NCBI GenBank assembly: GCA_026392325.1
Contig: JAPLCH010000258.1
Location: 5,975-22,798 of the forward strand
From: Solirubrobacterales bacterium
GTDB lineage: Bacteria > Actinomycetota > Thermoleophilia > Solirubrobacterales > Solirubrobacteraceae
Direction: 5' to 3'
Length of the DNA stretch: 16,824 nucleotides
Shown here: positions 1 through 7,028 of the stretch, piece after piece
Layout: each line of letters starts with the position of its first letter
Position numbering within the stretch: position 1 is the first letter of the stretch
Program-made: the position numbers and the translations under genes
The notes under the pieces: generated by a model
Databases searched by the model: none
What the model was told of the DNA's origin: nothing
The model's input: the letters and a program-made list of their open reading frames with translations, nothing else

Positions 1-1601
1 AAGGCCGCTTTGGAAGCAACGTATGCGCTGAACCGGGGTGGTCCCGTCTGCACTCCGATTGAGCTGACATTGACAATGTGGCCATGCTTGCGCTCGCGCA
101 TCCCTGGGAGCAGGCCAAGGATCAGCTTGACCGTGCCCAGATAGTTCAGCTCAATCGTTCGCTCAAAGTCGTGGAAGCGATCGTATGAGAGTGCAATTGA
201 TCGGCGGATTGAGCGGCCTGCGTTGTTGACAAGAACATCAACGCTTGCATGGTCGGCAAGAACAGCCTTGACAAGCGCCTCAATTGACTCAAGGTCAGTC
301 AGGTCGGCGCTGTAAGCCCAAGCGCTACCTCCGCTTGCCTCGATCTCCTCTTTGAGCGCCTCGAGCTTGTCCATTGAACGCGCCACCAGCAGCGGAACTC
401 CGCCTGCTTCGGCGATCTTCAGGGCGGCTGCTCTGCCGATTCCGCTTGAGGCTCCTGTGATCAGGACCGTGCGGCCTGACACTGCGCCTTCGAACGACTT
501 GTCTCTGAACAGGTCCGGATCCAGGTTCCGCTCCCAGTAGTCCCAAAGCCTCCACGCGTAATCGTCAAGGACGGGCAGCGCGATCCCAGAGTCGGCAAGG
601 GCCTGGTCTGTGTCTCTGGTGTCGTACTGGGCGGTCAAGCCGACATGGCCGAGCACCTCATCGGGGATTCCGAAATCGGCAAGGATTGCTTTGCGCACAC
701 CTTTCATTGCGGGCAGCTGCATCGCGAGGGAGAGAGTTCCCTTGGGAAGTGCGTCAAGCACTCCTGTGTCCACTCGCATTGCGAGCTGCGGTGCGTGTGC
801 GGCCCTGGCGAACGTGTTGATTACATCGCCTGACTTTTGAGGCTTGGGGTTGGCGAGGTGGAATGCCCTGCCGTCCAGTCCAGAGGTGTGTGCGATGTGG
901 TCGATCCCAGCTGCAACCCAGTCGACGGGGACGACATTTGTGTCGCCCATCTCTGGTCCGATCAGTGGAACCCAGGCTGGAAGTGCGCCTCGGGCTTTCT
1001 GGATTGCCTTGAAGAAGTAATAGGGGCCGTCAATCTTGTGCATCTCCCCGGTCCGGGAGTCTCCGACGACAATGGCCGGCCGGTAGACGCGCCATGGAAC
1101 TGTTGAGTCGGTGCGGACGATCCGCTCAGCCTCAAACTTGGTCTGGTGGTAGGGATGGGTGAGGGGTTGGCCCTCGTCGAACATGTCCTCGCGGAAATTG
1201 CCCTTGTAGTCACCGGCAACGGCGATGGATGAGATGTGGTGCATTCGGGCACCAAGGGCATTGGAGAGCTCGACAGCGTGGCGGGTGCCTTCAACGTTTG
1301 CGATCCGGTTGCGGCTTTCGTCCGCGGTCATGTCGTAGACGGCACCAAGGTGAAAGAACTCATCAACTTCGGCAGAGAGACGCTTGATGTCAGAGTCAGG
1401 AATCCCCAAGAGCGGCTGTGAAAGATCGCCTTCCATGGGGATGAGGCGCTCCCCGCCATCCAGCGTGGCTCTCATCAGGTCGATCTTCTCGATTGATTCG
1501 GGGCGCACAAGTGCGTAAACCGTGCCGCCGCGGTTGAGCAGCAGCTGGACGAGCTTGCCGCCAATGAATCCCGTTCCACCAGTTACGAAGTAGTAGCTCA
1601 C
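1..1601 (-). CDS. Two-domain SDR oxidoreductase, fatty acyl-CoA reductase type (3' end off the window)
   Basis: Starts at GTG (1601) with a GGGAGA ribosome site about 6 bases upstream; 533 codons are visible before the frame leaves the left edge. Residues ~5-360 form an extended SDR (NAD-binding_4 type): TGGTGFIG at 7-14 binds the nucleotide, SSI at 124-126 and YHQTK at 151-155 form the active site. Residues ~375-533 form a second, classical SDR: TGASSGIG at 382-389, NNAG at 459-462, VSS at 512-514 and the YVASK catalytic motif at 527-531. This order matches mycobacterial-type acyl-CoA reductases (AcrA1-like, usually ~650 residues), which reduce fatty acyl-CoA to aldehyde or alcohol, so roughly 100 residues should be missing. 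Both active sites look intact. The exact substrate is inferred. A CRP-like palindrome lies just upstream. Confidence 0.88.
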   Translation of the reverse strand, partial: MSYYFVTGGTGFIGGKLVQLLLNRGGTVYALVRPESIEKIDLMRATLDGGERLIPMEGDLSQPLLGIPDSDIKRLSAEVDEFFHLGAVYDMTADESRNRIANVEGTRHAVELSNALGARMHHISSIAVAGDYKGNFREDMFDEGQPLTHPYHQTKFEAERIVRTDSTVPWRVYRPAIVVGDSRTGEMHKIDGPYYFFKAIQKARGALPAWVPLIGPEMGDTNVVPVDWVAAGIDHIAHTSGLDGRAFHLANPKPQKSGDVINTFARAAHAPQLAMRVDTGVLDALPKGTLSLAMQLPAMKGVRKAILADFGIPDEVLGHVGLTAQYDTRDTDQALADSGIALPVLDDYAWRLWDYWERNLDPDLFRDKSFEGAVSGRTVLITGASSGIGRAAALKIAEAGGVPLLVARSMDKLEALKEEIEASGGSAWAYSADLTDLESIEALVKAVLADHASVDVLVNNAGRSIRRSIALSYDRFHDFERTIELNYLGTVKLILGLLPGMRERKHGHIVNVSSIGVQTGPPRFSAYVASKAA

Positions 1602-1628
1602 AGAAGTCTCCCGTTCACGTTGTGTGCC

Positions 1629-1646
1629 CTGTGACAGAAGTCACAG
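1629..1646. promoter_or_regulatory. CRP/FNR-family operator-like palindrome
   Basis: CTGTGACAGAAGTCACAG is a perfect 7+7 inverted repeat and matches TGTGA-N6-TCACA exactly, the consensus used by CRP of enterobacteria and the actinobacterial Crp (Rv3676 type). It lies 28 bases upstream of the GTG start of the SDR reductase on the minus strand, close enough to overlap or follow the transcription start, so repression or start-proximal control is possible. No convincing -35/-10 pair was identified, so the direction of the effect is unknown. Confidence 0.6.
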
Positions 1647-1690
1647 TACCTATGTTGATGCTACCGCTGGCAGAGATTGCGTGATTTCGC

Positions 1691-1717
1691 GCAAGCGCTT
1701 CACCTCAAAACGCTTGC
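1691..1717 (-). terminator. Possible stem-loop after the pentapeptide-repeat gene
   Basis: Inverted repeat GCAAGCG / CGCTTGC (7 bp, 13-base loop), 35-61 bases beyond the stop codon of the pentapeptide-repeat gene and before the downstream reductase. No T-run follows on the minus strand, so if it terminates at all it is not a classical intrinsic terminator. Confidence 0.25.
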
Positions 1718-1751
1718 TGGCGCAATGAGGCAAGGCCTGACAACCGTTCAG

Positions 1752-3143
1752 CTAAGAATGGAGCGGGCAGGGCGATGAAGAGGTGGTGCCATTTGCCATC
1801 TTGGTGCAGACGAATGGCCCCGTGATCTTGGCTCGGGTTGTCTTGGCGCCCAGAAGCGTGCCGTAGTACATGGACACCCCGAAGGTTGCATCGGTCAGAT
1901 TGGCATTATTGAATTTGCCGTTCCAAGCAGACCCGGTGATTGTTGCTCCGGTGAGATTGGCGCTGGCGAAAGTGGCTTCAGGCAGATAAACGGATCTCAG
2001 GTTTGCTCCGGTCAGATCTGCTCTCAGGAAAGTGCTGCCACATCTCCACATGTGTGGGATCGGAGTACCCCAAGATGCTCCCTGCTCCCAGCCGCAGGAG
2101 CTCCAACCCTTGATGCAGTCACTGGAGGCCCTGCTGACGGTTGATACGACCACGGGGGATGGCCAGTTGAAGCCACTGCCCTCCCACTGGATATCCATGT
2201 AGACGGTGGTGCAGCCTGATGCAGACGAGAGGTTCGCGGACTTCATGGATGCGTCGGTGAACTTGGCCTGTGTCAACCAAGTGGATGAAAGGTCGGCACT
2301 GTTGAGGATCGCGCCGGTGAAATTAGCCCCTTCAATGTTCGCTCCCTTGAACTTTGCACGCGTAAGGTGCGCCTTGGTGAAGTTGACACCATTGTTCAGG
2401 TCTGCTCTGGAGAGATCCGCGTCATTGAGGATGGCTCCAGAGAGGTCGGCCCTCGGCCCAACGATGTAACCCTTGATCAGGCTCCAGTCCTCCCGCTCGA
2501 ATGAGACACAGCGGGTGCCGGTGGTGACCGATGGTGTAAACGGCCCTATGCAATTGCCGGAATTGCCGCCCGGGAGCAGGAGCCCAGAGCCCGTGATGCC
2601 ACCGGACTTGATGCCGCTCAAGTTCACTGTTCTGAGGTCAACTGATGCGAGGACGGTCTTCGCTACGTCGGAATTGACCAGGCTAGTCTTGACGGTCCAG
2701 GCCGCGGATGAAGATGCGGCGGGGACGTAAATCTCTGTGAGATTTGCGCCGCTCAGGTTTGCTGAGGTGAGGTCGGCCCCCGAGATATTCACGCCTCTGA
2801 GGTTCGCATTCTTGAGAATGGCTCCCTTGAGGTTCGCTCCGGCAAGGCTTGTGTAGCTGTAGTAGGAGCTGTACTGACCTTTGGCTGCAACAAACTTGGG
2901 GCTGAGGTTAAATCCAGTCAGGTTGCAGGAGTGGAGGTCCGCCTTGGGCACCAGGTTGAGACAGCGGGCGGAGATTGTGCCGATATTGGTTGCTGGGGGG
3001 TCAACGCAGATCACCTGAGCGTTCGCTTGGATGAAGCAGCCGTAAGCGTCCTTGTGGCCGTAGTCAATGGCGCTCGCGCTTGCGGCAGCGGCCATCAGGG
3101 TCACTACTGCAACAGCCAGGCTGATCAGGCTCTTCTTAAACAT
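1752..3143 (-). CDS. Exported pentapeptide-repeat protein
   Basis: 463 residues. Residues 1-25 are a clear Sec signal peptide (KK, a hydrophobic stretch, ASASA cleavage site). The mature protein carries three blocks of A(D/N)Lxx pentapeptide repeats at about 66-136, 230-308 and 372-445, separated by two non-repeat segments rich in Gly, Ser and Cys (about 140-229 and 309-371). Pentapeptide repeats fold as a right-handed quadrilateral beta-helix; many such proteins are cytoplasmic (for example gyrase-protecting ones), whereas this one is predicted to be secreted or surface-located, with Cys pairs that could form disulfides. GGGGAG lies about 7 bases before the ATG. No enzymatic motif was seen and the function is unknown. 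It lies 95 bases downstream of the enoyl-CoA hydratase gene, on the same strand. Confidence 0.85.
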   Translation of the reverse strand: MFKKSLISLAVAVVTLMAAAASASAIDYGHKDAYGCFIQANAQVICVDPPATNIGTISARCLNLVPKADLHSCNLTGFNLSPKFVAAKGQYSSYYSYTSLAGANLKGAILKNANLRGVNISGADLTSANLSGANLTEIYVPAASSSAAWTVKTSLVNSDVAKTVLASVDLRTVNLSGIKSGGITGSGLLLPGGNSGNCIGPFTPSVTTGTRCVSFEREDWSLIKGYIVGPRADLSGAILNDADLSRADLNNGVNFTKAHLTRAKFKGANIEGANFTGAILNSADLSSTWLTQAKFTDASMKSANLSSASGCTTVYMDIQWEGSGFNWPSPVVVSTVSRASSDCIKGWSSCGWEQGASWGTPIPHMWRCGSTFLRADLTGANLRSVYLPEATFASANLTGATITGSAWNGKFNNANLTDATFGVSMYYGTLLGAKTTRAKITGPFVCTKMANGTTSSSPCPLHS

Positions 3144-3238
3144 GTTGTCTCTCCCCAGAGAGTCCAGCAGCTGATGCCGCAGGACGATTTTTCGGAACCT
3201 TACATGGTCCCAAGCGACCTCTTGGCATGAGAACCGTC

Positions 3239-4024
3239 TCAGGTTCCGGCTACGCCCCTGCCATGACGTCCGTCCCCGCCCGCGAAGCGCTCTGCCCCGA
3301 TGGCGCCGAGATTGAGTGCAGGCAGGCCTCGCTCCGCTTCCCGTGAGAGGCCCTCGGCCAAGGGGAGTCCCTGAGCTTCAAGGGCTGAAGCTCGGTCGGA
3401 AAGGACCGTTTCCCATGGGAACTGTGAGATCTCCTCACCGAGCATCAAAGCCTGTTCAAGTGCGGTCCCGTTTGGCACCACCTGGTTGACGAGCCCAATC
3501 CGCTCTGCTTCTCTGGCGTCGATCACTCGACCGGTGAGGATCAGGTCCATTGCTCTGCCCAGTCCGACTGTGCGCGGCAGGCGCTGCGTGCCCCCATCAA
3601 TCAATGGCACTCCGAAGCGACGCTCCGTGCAGCCGAGCTTTGCGGATTCACTGGCAACCCGCAGGTCACACCAGAGGGCGAGCTCCAATCCGCCTGCGAC
3701 ACACCAGCCTTCGATCGCTGCGATCGCCGGCTTTGGTGCGATGCGTCGGGTGAATCCCAACGGGCCTCCTTCGGAGTCAACCCGGTGAAGCAGTGTGTCC
3801 AGGGCTTTGAGGTCTGCTCCTGCGCAGAAAGCTTCGGTACCTTGGCCGGTCAGGATCATGACCTTCGCATCATCGTCAGCGACCCAACGCGCATAGACAG
3901 CTTCAAGCGCGTCTGCGGTAGGCCCATCAATTGCATTGCGTCGCTCAGGGCGACAGAGGGTGACCACGGCGCATGAGCCGCGGACCTCGTAGGTGACCGG
4001 TGGGTCTACCAGCCGCCTTGCCAC
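3239..4024 (-). CDS. Enoyl-CoA hydratase/isomerase (crotonase) family protein
   Basis: 261 residues, the usual crotonase length. Oxyanion-hole segments are visible: CAGADLKAL (67-75) and the WCVAGG region (107-112). The two glutamates that activate water in classical enoyl-CoA hydratase are both present in context: GGLE (E114) and CTERRFG (E134), followed by the family signature GGTQRLPRTVG (144-154). It therefore probably hydrates a 2-enoyl-CoA in fatty acid or related acyl-CoA breakdown in the cytoplasm; the precise substrate cannot be read. The start is GTG (4024), overlapping the end of the 94-residue membrane protein gene by 19 bases, which suggests translational coupling. The C-terminus is Gly/Arg-rich. 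Confidence 0.87.
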   Translation of the reverse strand: MARRLVDPPVTYEVRGSCAVVTLCRPERRNAIDGPTADALEAVYARWVADDDAKVMILTGQGTEAFCAGADLKALDTLLHRVDSEGGPLGFTRRIAPKPAIAAIEGWCVAGGLELALWCDLRVASESAKLGCTERRFGVPLIDGGTQRLPRTVGLGRAMDLILTGRVIDAREAERIGLVNQVVPNGTALEQALMLGEEISQFPWETVLSDRASALEAQGLPLAEGLSREAERGLPALNLGAIGAERFAGGDGRHGRGVAGT

Positions 4025-4290
4025 TCGGCCAGATCGGCGCGGTGGCTCTGTGCTGCGAGATGCTCGTGTTCCCTGTCTTCCTTGCGGTGCTGCAGGATGC
4101 TCAGGATCACGAGGAGCAGAGGGAACAGGAAGATGATTCCGAACCCAAAGTTGGTTACGACCTTGTCAGTCGTGGGACCGTAAAGGCCCTCTCCGCCGTT
4201 GATACGGGCAAGAGCTGCGGGTGCAATGAGCGCTCCCGTGACAAGGGCCCATGTGACTGCTGCGGTGAACTTGGCTGTAAGGCTGCGCAT
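4006..4290 (-). CDS. Small two-helix membrane protein, function unknown
   Basis: 94 residues. An N-terminal hydrophobic segment (about 8-28) ending in AALA could be a signal peptide or a first helix; a second strong membrane helix lies at about 47-66 (GFGIIFLFPLLLVILSIL). It is followed by a highly charged tail (HRKEDREHEH) and ends in WQGGW. It does not match a family I recognise. The gene follows the secreted hydrolase on the same strand and overlaps the start of the enoyl-CoA hydratase gene, so the three may be co-transcribed. Codon use and the overlap favour a real gene. Confidence 0.65.
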   Translation of the reverse strand: MRSLTAKFTAAVTWALVTGALIAPAALARINGGEGLYGPTTDKVVTNFGFGIIFLFPLLLVILSILQHRKEDREHEHLAAQSHRADLAEWQGGW

Positions 4291-4363
4291 CGTCAGCGGA
4301 TCCTAGCGAACCGCCCGACGGCTGGGTTGCCACCGGACGGTTCTCTTGGAATCGAGTGTCTTG

Positions 4364-5830
4364 TTAGCTGACCTTCAGCGACTTGAGGTAGGTGACCAAT
4401 GTTGTCTGGAACTGGTTGCTGGCTGCTCGTGCGACGAGCGGATCCAGATGCTCCTGATTGTGGTCTGACACGAATGTGGCCTTGGTGATCTTTGATCCGT
4501 TCTTGAACGAACGGGCTCCACCCAGTACTCCACATTCAGTTGTCTTGTGTGAATTCACCCATGTCGTCAGAGCTGTGACGGTTGAGGGCACGCCTGGTGT
4601 GATGGCTGGACGCTCACTGCATGTGAGACCGGTCTCAAATGCGTAGAGCGGGGTCGTGACTTCGGCCCAGTGCCATGGACGCAGGCTGAGGCTGTCCGTG
4701 ATTGCGTTCTTTGTGAGGTTGGTTGCAGCTCCGACCTCGATCGAGAGACGCTTGGGGAAATACCACTCAACGAAGTTGCCTGGCTCAGTTCCGAAGAGCT
4801 TCTTGAGGTCAGCAATGTCCGTGAGGCCCCCGTCCTGCCAACCCGCTGCGGATGTATTGACGGTTGGGTTCTTGACGCTGCCCATGTTCATGTGGAACAG
4901 GCCGAAGGACGCTGGGGATGTATCGCGGTCGAATGCGTAGCCAAGACCACCCTCATTGGTGAGCTTGCCGACACCGCCGACGACTGGCCTCGTGAACGCG
5001 CCGAATCCGACAGCGTTCAGGAGCCCTTGAAGCGCACCGTTTGCCTTTGGATCCTTGATTGCGTAAAGAGCTGAGAGCTCTGGAAGAACTCCGGTCAGGT
5101 AGGTCGGTGCTCCTGGGAGAATCTCAGCGAATGGCTGACCGGTGGCCAGCGCACTGATCTGCGTGTTGATGGCGCCCGCGTCAGGCTGTGCGCCGAATGT
5201 GCCACGTGCTGCGCCGTCGACAAGGACGAGCCCGGCGAGATCCTTATAGCCGGCCTTTCCATTGAAGTCCCACGATGCGTACTCGGAGGTAAGGGAACCA
5301 CCAAGTGAGTGACCGCCGAGGATGACCTTGCGGCCTCCTGCCTTCGCCGCAAGGACGACTGCCCGGATGTCTTCAAGTGTGGTCTTGAGGCCCCAATTGC
5401 GCGCCGCTTCGACACCCGGGGTGCCGACTGCTGGTGGAGTGAAGGTATGCCCGTTGAGCGGGGTTCCAAAGTAGTAGTAGCCGAGCGCTTCACCTGGCTT
5501 GCCTGTGCTGAATCCGTAGAGATCTTCAAGGCACTGGCTTCGACGATCAATGCCCCAAACCTGAAGCTTCTTGAACTTAGTCGCAAGGCGCTGGCCGATA
5601 ACGCGGAAGTCGCCTGAGCCGCCCAGGAAGCCTGGGATCATGACCAGCACACTCTTTGCTGTGGATGGCCCGATTTTGAGTACTCGCATTTTGCTGCAGT
5701 CGGATGGGCCTGAAACGACTGGGCTTGTGACCGTCGTGTAGGTCTCCTTGGCTGCTGCTCCCGCGGCTGCCGGCATGATGCAGGCTGCTGCGAGAATCGC
5801 CACAAGGGTGAGCGTGTGTCTGATCTTCAA
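4364..5830 (-). CDS. Secreted alpha/beta hydrolase
   Basis: About 488 residues from TTG (5830), chosen because AGGAAGAGG stands 6 bases before it; an in-frame ATG at 5866 would add 12 basic residues but has a weak ribosome site. A signal peptide follows (KIRHTLTLVAILAAACIM, cleavage near AGAAA). The mature protein has the alpha/beta hydrolase layout: an IPGF strand-loop (oxyanion region), the nucleophile elbow GGHSLGG (Ser175 in TTG numbering), an LVLVDGAA strand, and a late His in SDHNQEH (about 457-461) as the likely catalytic base. Four Cys flank the core and could form disulfides. Probably an extracellular esterase or lipase; substrate unknown. It is transcribed divergently from pstS, and the PHO-box-like repeats lie in the shared intergenic region. 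Confidence 0.8.
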   Translation of the reverse strand: MKIRHTLTLVAILAAACIMPAAAGAAAKETYTTVTSPVVSGPSDCSKMRVLKIGPSTAKSVLVMIPGFLGGSGDFRVIGQRLATKFKKLQVWGIDRRSQCLEDLYGFSTGKPGEALGYYYFGTPLNGHTFTPPAVGTPGVEAARNWGLKTTLEDIRAVVLAAKAGGRKVILGGHSLGGSLTSEYASWDFNGKAGYKDLAGLVLVDGAARGTFGAQPDAGAINTQISALATGQPFAEILPGAPTYLTGVLPELSALYAIKDPKANGALQGLLNAVGFGAFTRPVVGGVGKLTNEGGLGYAFDRDTSPASFGLFHMNMGSVKNPTVNTSAAGWQDGGLTDIADLKKLFGTEPGNFVEWYFPKRLSIEVGAATNLTKNAITDSLSLRPWHWAEVTTPLYAFETGLTCSERPAITPGVPSTVTALTTWVNSHKTTECGVLGGARSFKNGSKITKATFVSDHNQEHLDPLVARAASNQFQTTLVTYLKSLKVS

Positions 5831-5958
5831 GGTGTTCCTCTTCCTGGTTTTGGGCAGGCCAAGCATTCCGGCCCTGCCATTTCTCCTCCGCTGACCAATT
5901 TACACCTTTGATCCCGCCAATGGCCGCGGTTCGGCAACTTGGCGCAAGAAGCCGCATA

Positions 5959-5986
5959 TTGCAGGCTGATTTTGCGAATGTATAAG
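5959..5986 (+). promoter_or_regulatory. Candidate sigma-70-type promoter for pstS
   Basis: TTGCAG (5959-5964) and TATAAG (5981-5986) are separated by 16 bases. They match the -35 and -10 consensus at 4/6 and 5/6 positions. Transcription would start near 5993, inside the direct repeats described next. This would be unusual for PhoB-type activation, so the real regulated promoter may instead lie downstream; no better -10 was found there. Confidence 0.35.
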
Positions 5987-5988
5987 CC

Positions 5989-6017
5989 GTTCACAAGTTC
6001 TTCACCATTCCTTAGCC
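5989..6017 (+). promoter_or_regulatory. PHO-box-like direct repeats upstream of pstS
   Basis: Three heptamers with an exact 11-base period: GTTCACA (5989), CTTCACC (6000) and CTTAGCC (6011), each followed by a 4-base spacer. The first two closely fit the actinobacterial PhoP unit GTTCACC; the third is degenerate. The box lies about 60 bases before the pstS start and about 160 bases from the divergent hydrolase start. Binding by a phosphate-responsive OmpR-family regulator is expected from known Pho regulons; the one encoded downstream (11238-12086) is the obvious candidate. Confidence 0.6.
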
Positions 6018-6077
6018 GTGTCAAGGCAGGCTTCCTCGTGCAGTCCCCCGATAGACAACACAACAAGGAGTTTTCAG

Positions 6078-7028
6078 TTGACCATGAAGAAGGGTCTTAT
6101 CTCAATAGCGACAGCGCTTGTGCTTGCCGCTGGCGTTTCCGCATGTGGCGGTTCATCCGGCAGCACCTCAGCAGAGAGCCTGAGCGGTTCAATCCGCGTT
6201 GACGGCTCAAGCACAGTCTTTCCGTTTGCCCAGGCAGCGGCAGAGTCGTTCAACCAGGATCAGGCCAATGTGAAGATCGCTGTTGGAGAGTCCGGCACAG
6301 GCGGCGGTTTCGCCAAGTTCTGCGCAGGCGAGACTGACATTTCTGGCGCCTCTCGTGAGATCAAGCCTGAAGAGGCTGCTGTTTGTGAGAAGAACGGAAT
6401 CACCTACCAGTCGGTTCAAGTTGCCAACGACGGCATCGCAATCGCTGCCAACCCGGCTCTTGGTGTTGACTGCTTGACCACAGCTCAGCTCAAGCAGATC
6501 TGGAACAAGGGTTCAAGCATCAACTCCCTTTCCCAGATTGATCCCAAGCTGTCCACGACCAAGCTCTCACTCTTTGGTCCAGGAACCGACTCGGGAACGT
6601 TTGACTTCTTCACGGAGAAGATCAACGGTGAGAAGGGTGCAACTCGTGAGAAGTACGCAGCATCTGAGGATGACAACACTCTTGTTACAGGCGTTCAAGG
6701 TGACAAGGGCGGCTTCGGCTACTTCGGATACAGCTACGCGGCTGCCGCAGGTGACAAGATCACGATCGTGGGCGTCGACAACGGCAAGGGCTGCATCAAG
6801 CCATCAGTTGCGACGGTTCAGGACGGCTCTTACGCTCCGCTCTCACGACCTCTCTTCATGTACGTAAGCGAGAAGGCGATCTCAAGGCCAGAAGTCAAGG
6901 CATTCCTTGCGAAGACAACCGACGGCTCAGTGTCAATCGCTGGATCGGCCAAGCTTGTACCAATGACTGACGCTCAGCTTGCAGCTGCAAAGACGCAGCT
7001 TGCAACAGCGGAGAAGAACGCGAAGTAG
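6078..7028 (+). CDS. pstS: Phosphate ABC transporter substrate-binding lipoprotein PstS
   Basis: 316 residues from TTG at 6078, chosen because AAGGAG ends exactly 7 bases before it; the ATG two codons on (6084) would be 13 bases from the same ribosome site. A lipoprotein signal peptide ends in VSAC, so Cys23 would be lipidated and the protein tethered outside the membrane. Family phosphate-binding segments are clear: RVDGSSTVFPFAQ, GESGTGGGFAKFCAGETDISGASR (as two adjacent parts) and GTDSGTFDFF. It captures orthophosphate for the PstCAB channel. The codon choice looks optimised (many AAG, CTT, CTC), as expected for a highly expressed binding protein. Its stop shares a base with the pstC start. 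PHO-box-like repeats precede it. Confidence 0.95.
   Translation: MTMKKGLISIATALVLAAGVSACGGSSGSTSAESLSGSIRVDGSSTVFPFAQAAAESFNQDQANVKIAVGESGTGGGFAKFCAGETDISGASREIKPEEAAVCEKNGITYQSVQVANDGIAIAANPALGVDCLTTAQLKQIWNKGSSINSLSQIDPKLSTTKLSLFGPGTDSGTFDFFTEKINGEKGATREKYAASEDDNTLVTGVQGDKGGFGYFGYSYAAAAGDKITIVGVDNGKGCIKPSVATVQDGSYAPLSRPLFMYVSEKAISRPEVKAFLAKTTDGSVSIAGSAKLVPMTDAQLAAAKTQLATAEKNAK

Noticed and set aside
1821..2930. Repetitive DNA pattern in the pentapeptide-repeat gene, considered as a possible tandem repeat or CRISPR-like array
   Set aside because: Repeats are imperfect 15-base units explained by A(D/N)Lxx protein repeats; no constant repeat with unique spacers.
3210..3225. CCAAG/CTTGG hairpin between the enoyl-CoA hydratase and pentapeptide-repeat genes
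   Set aside because: Only 5 bp with no T-run on the minus strand; too weak to call a terminator.
4548..4559. TGTGAATTCACC, near-palindromic and CRP-like
   Set aside because: Inside the hydrolase coding sequence with no N6 spacing matching the CRP consensus; chance occurrence.
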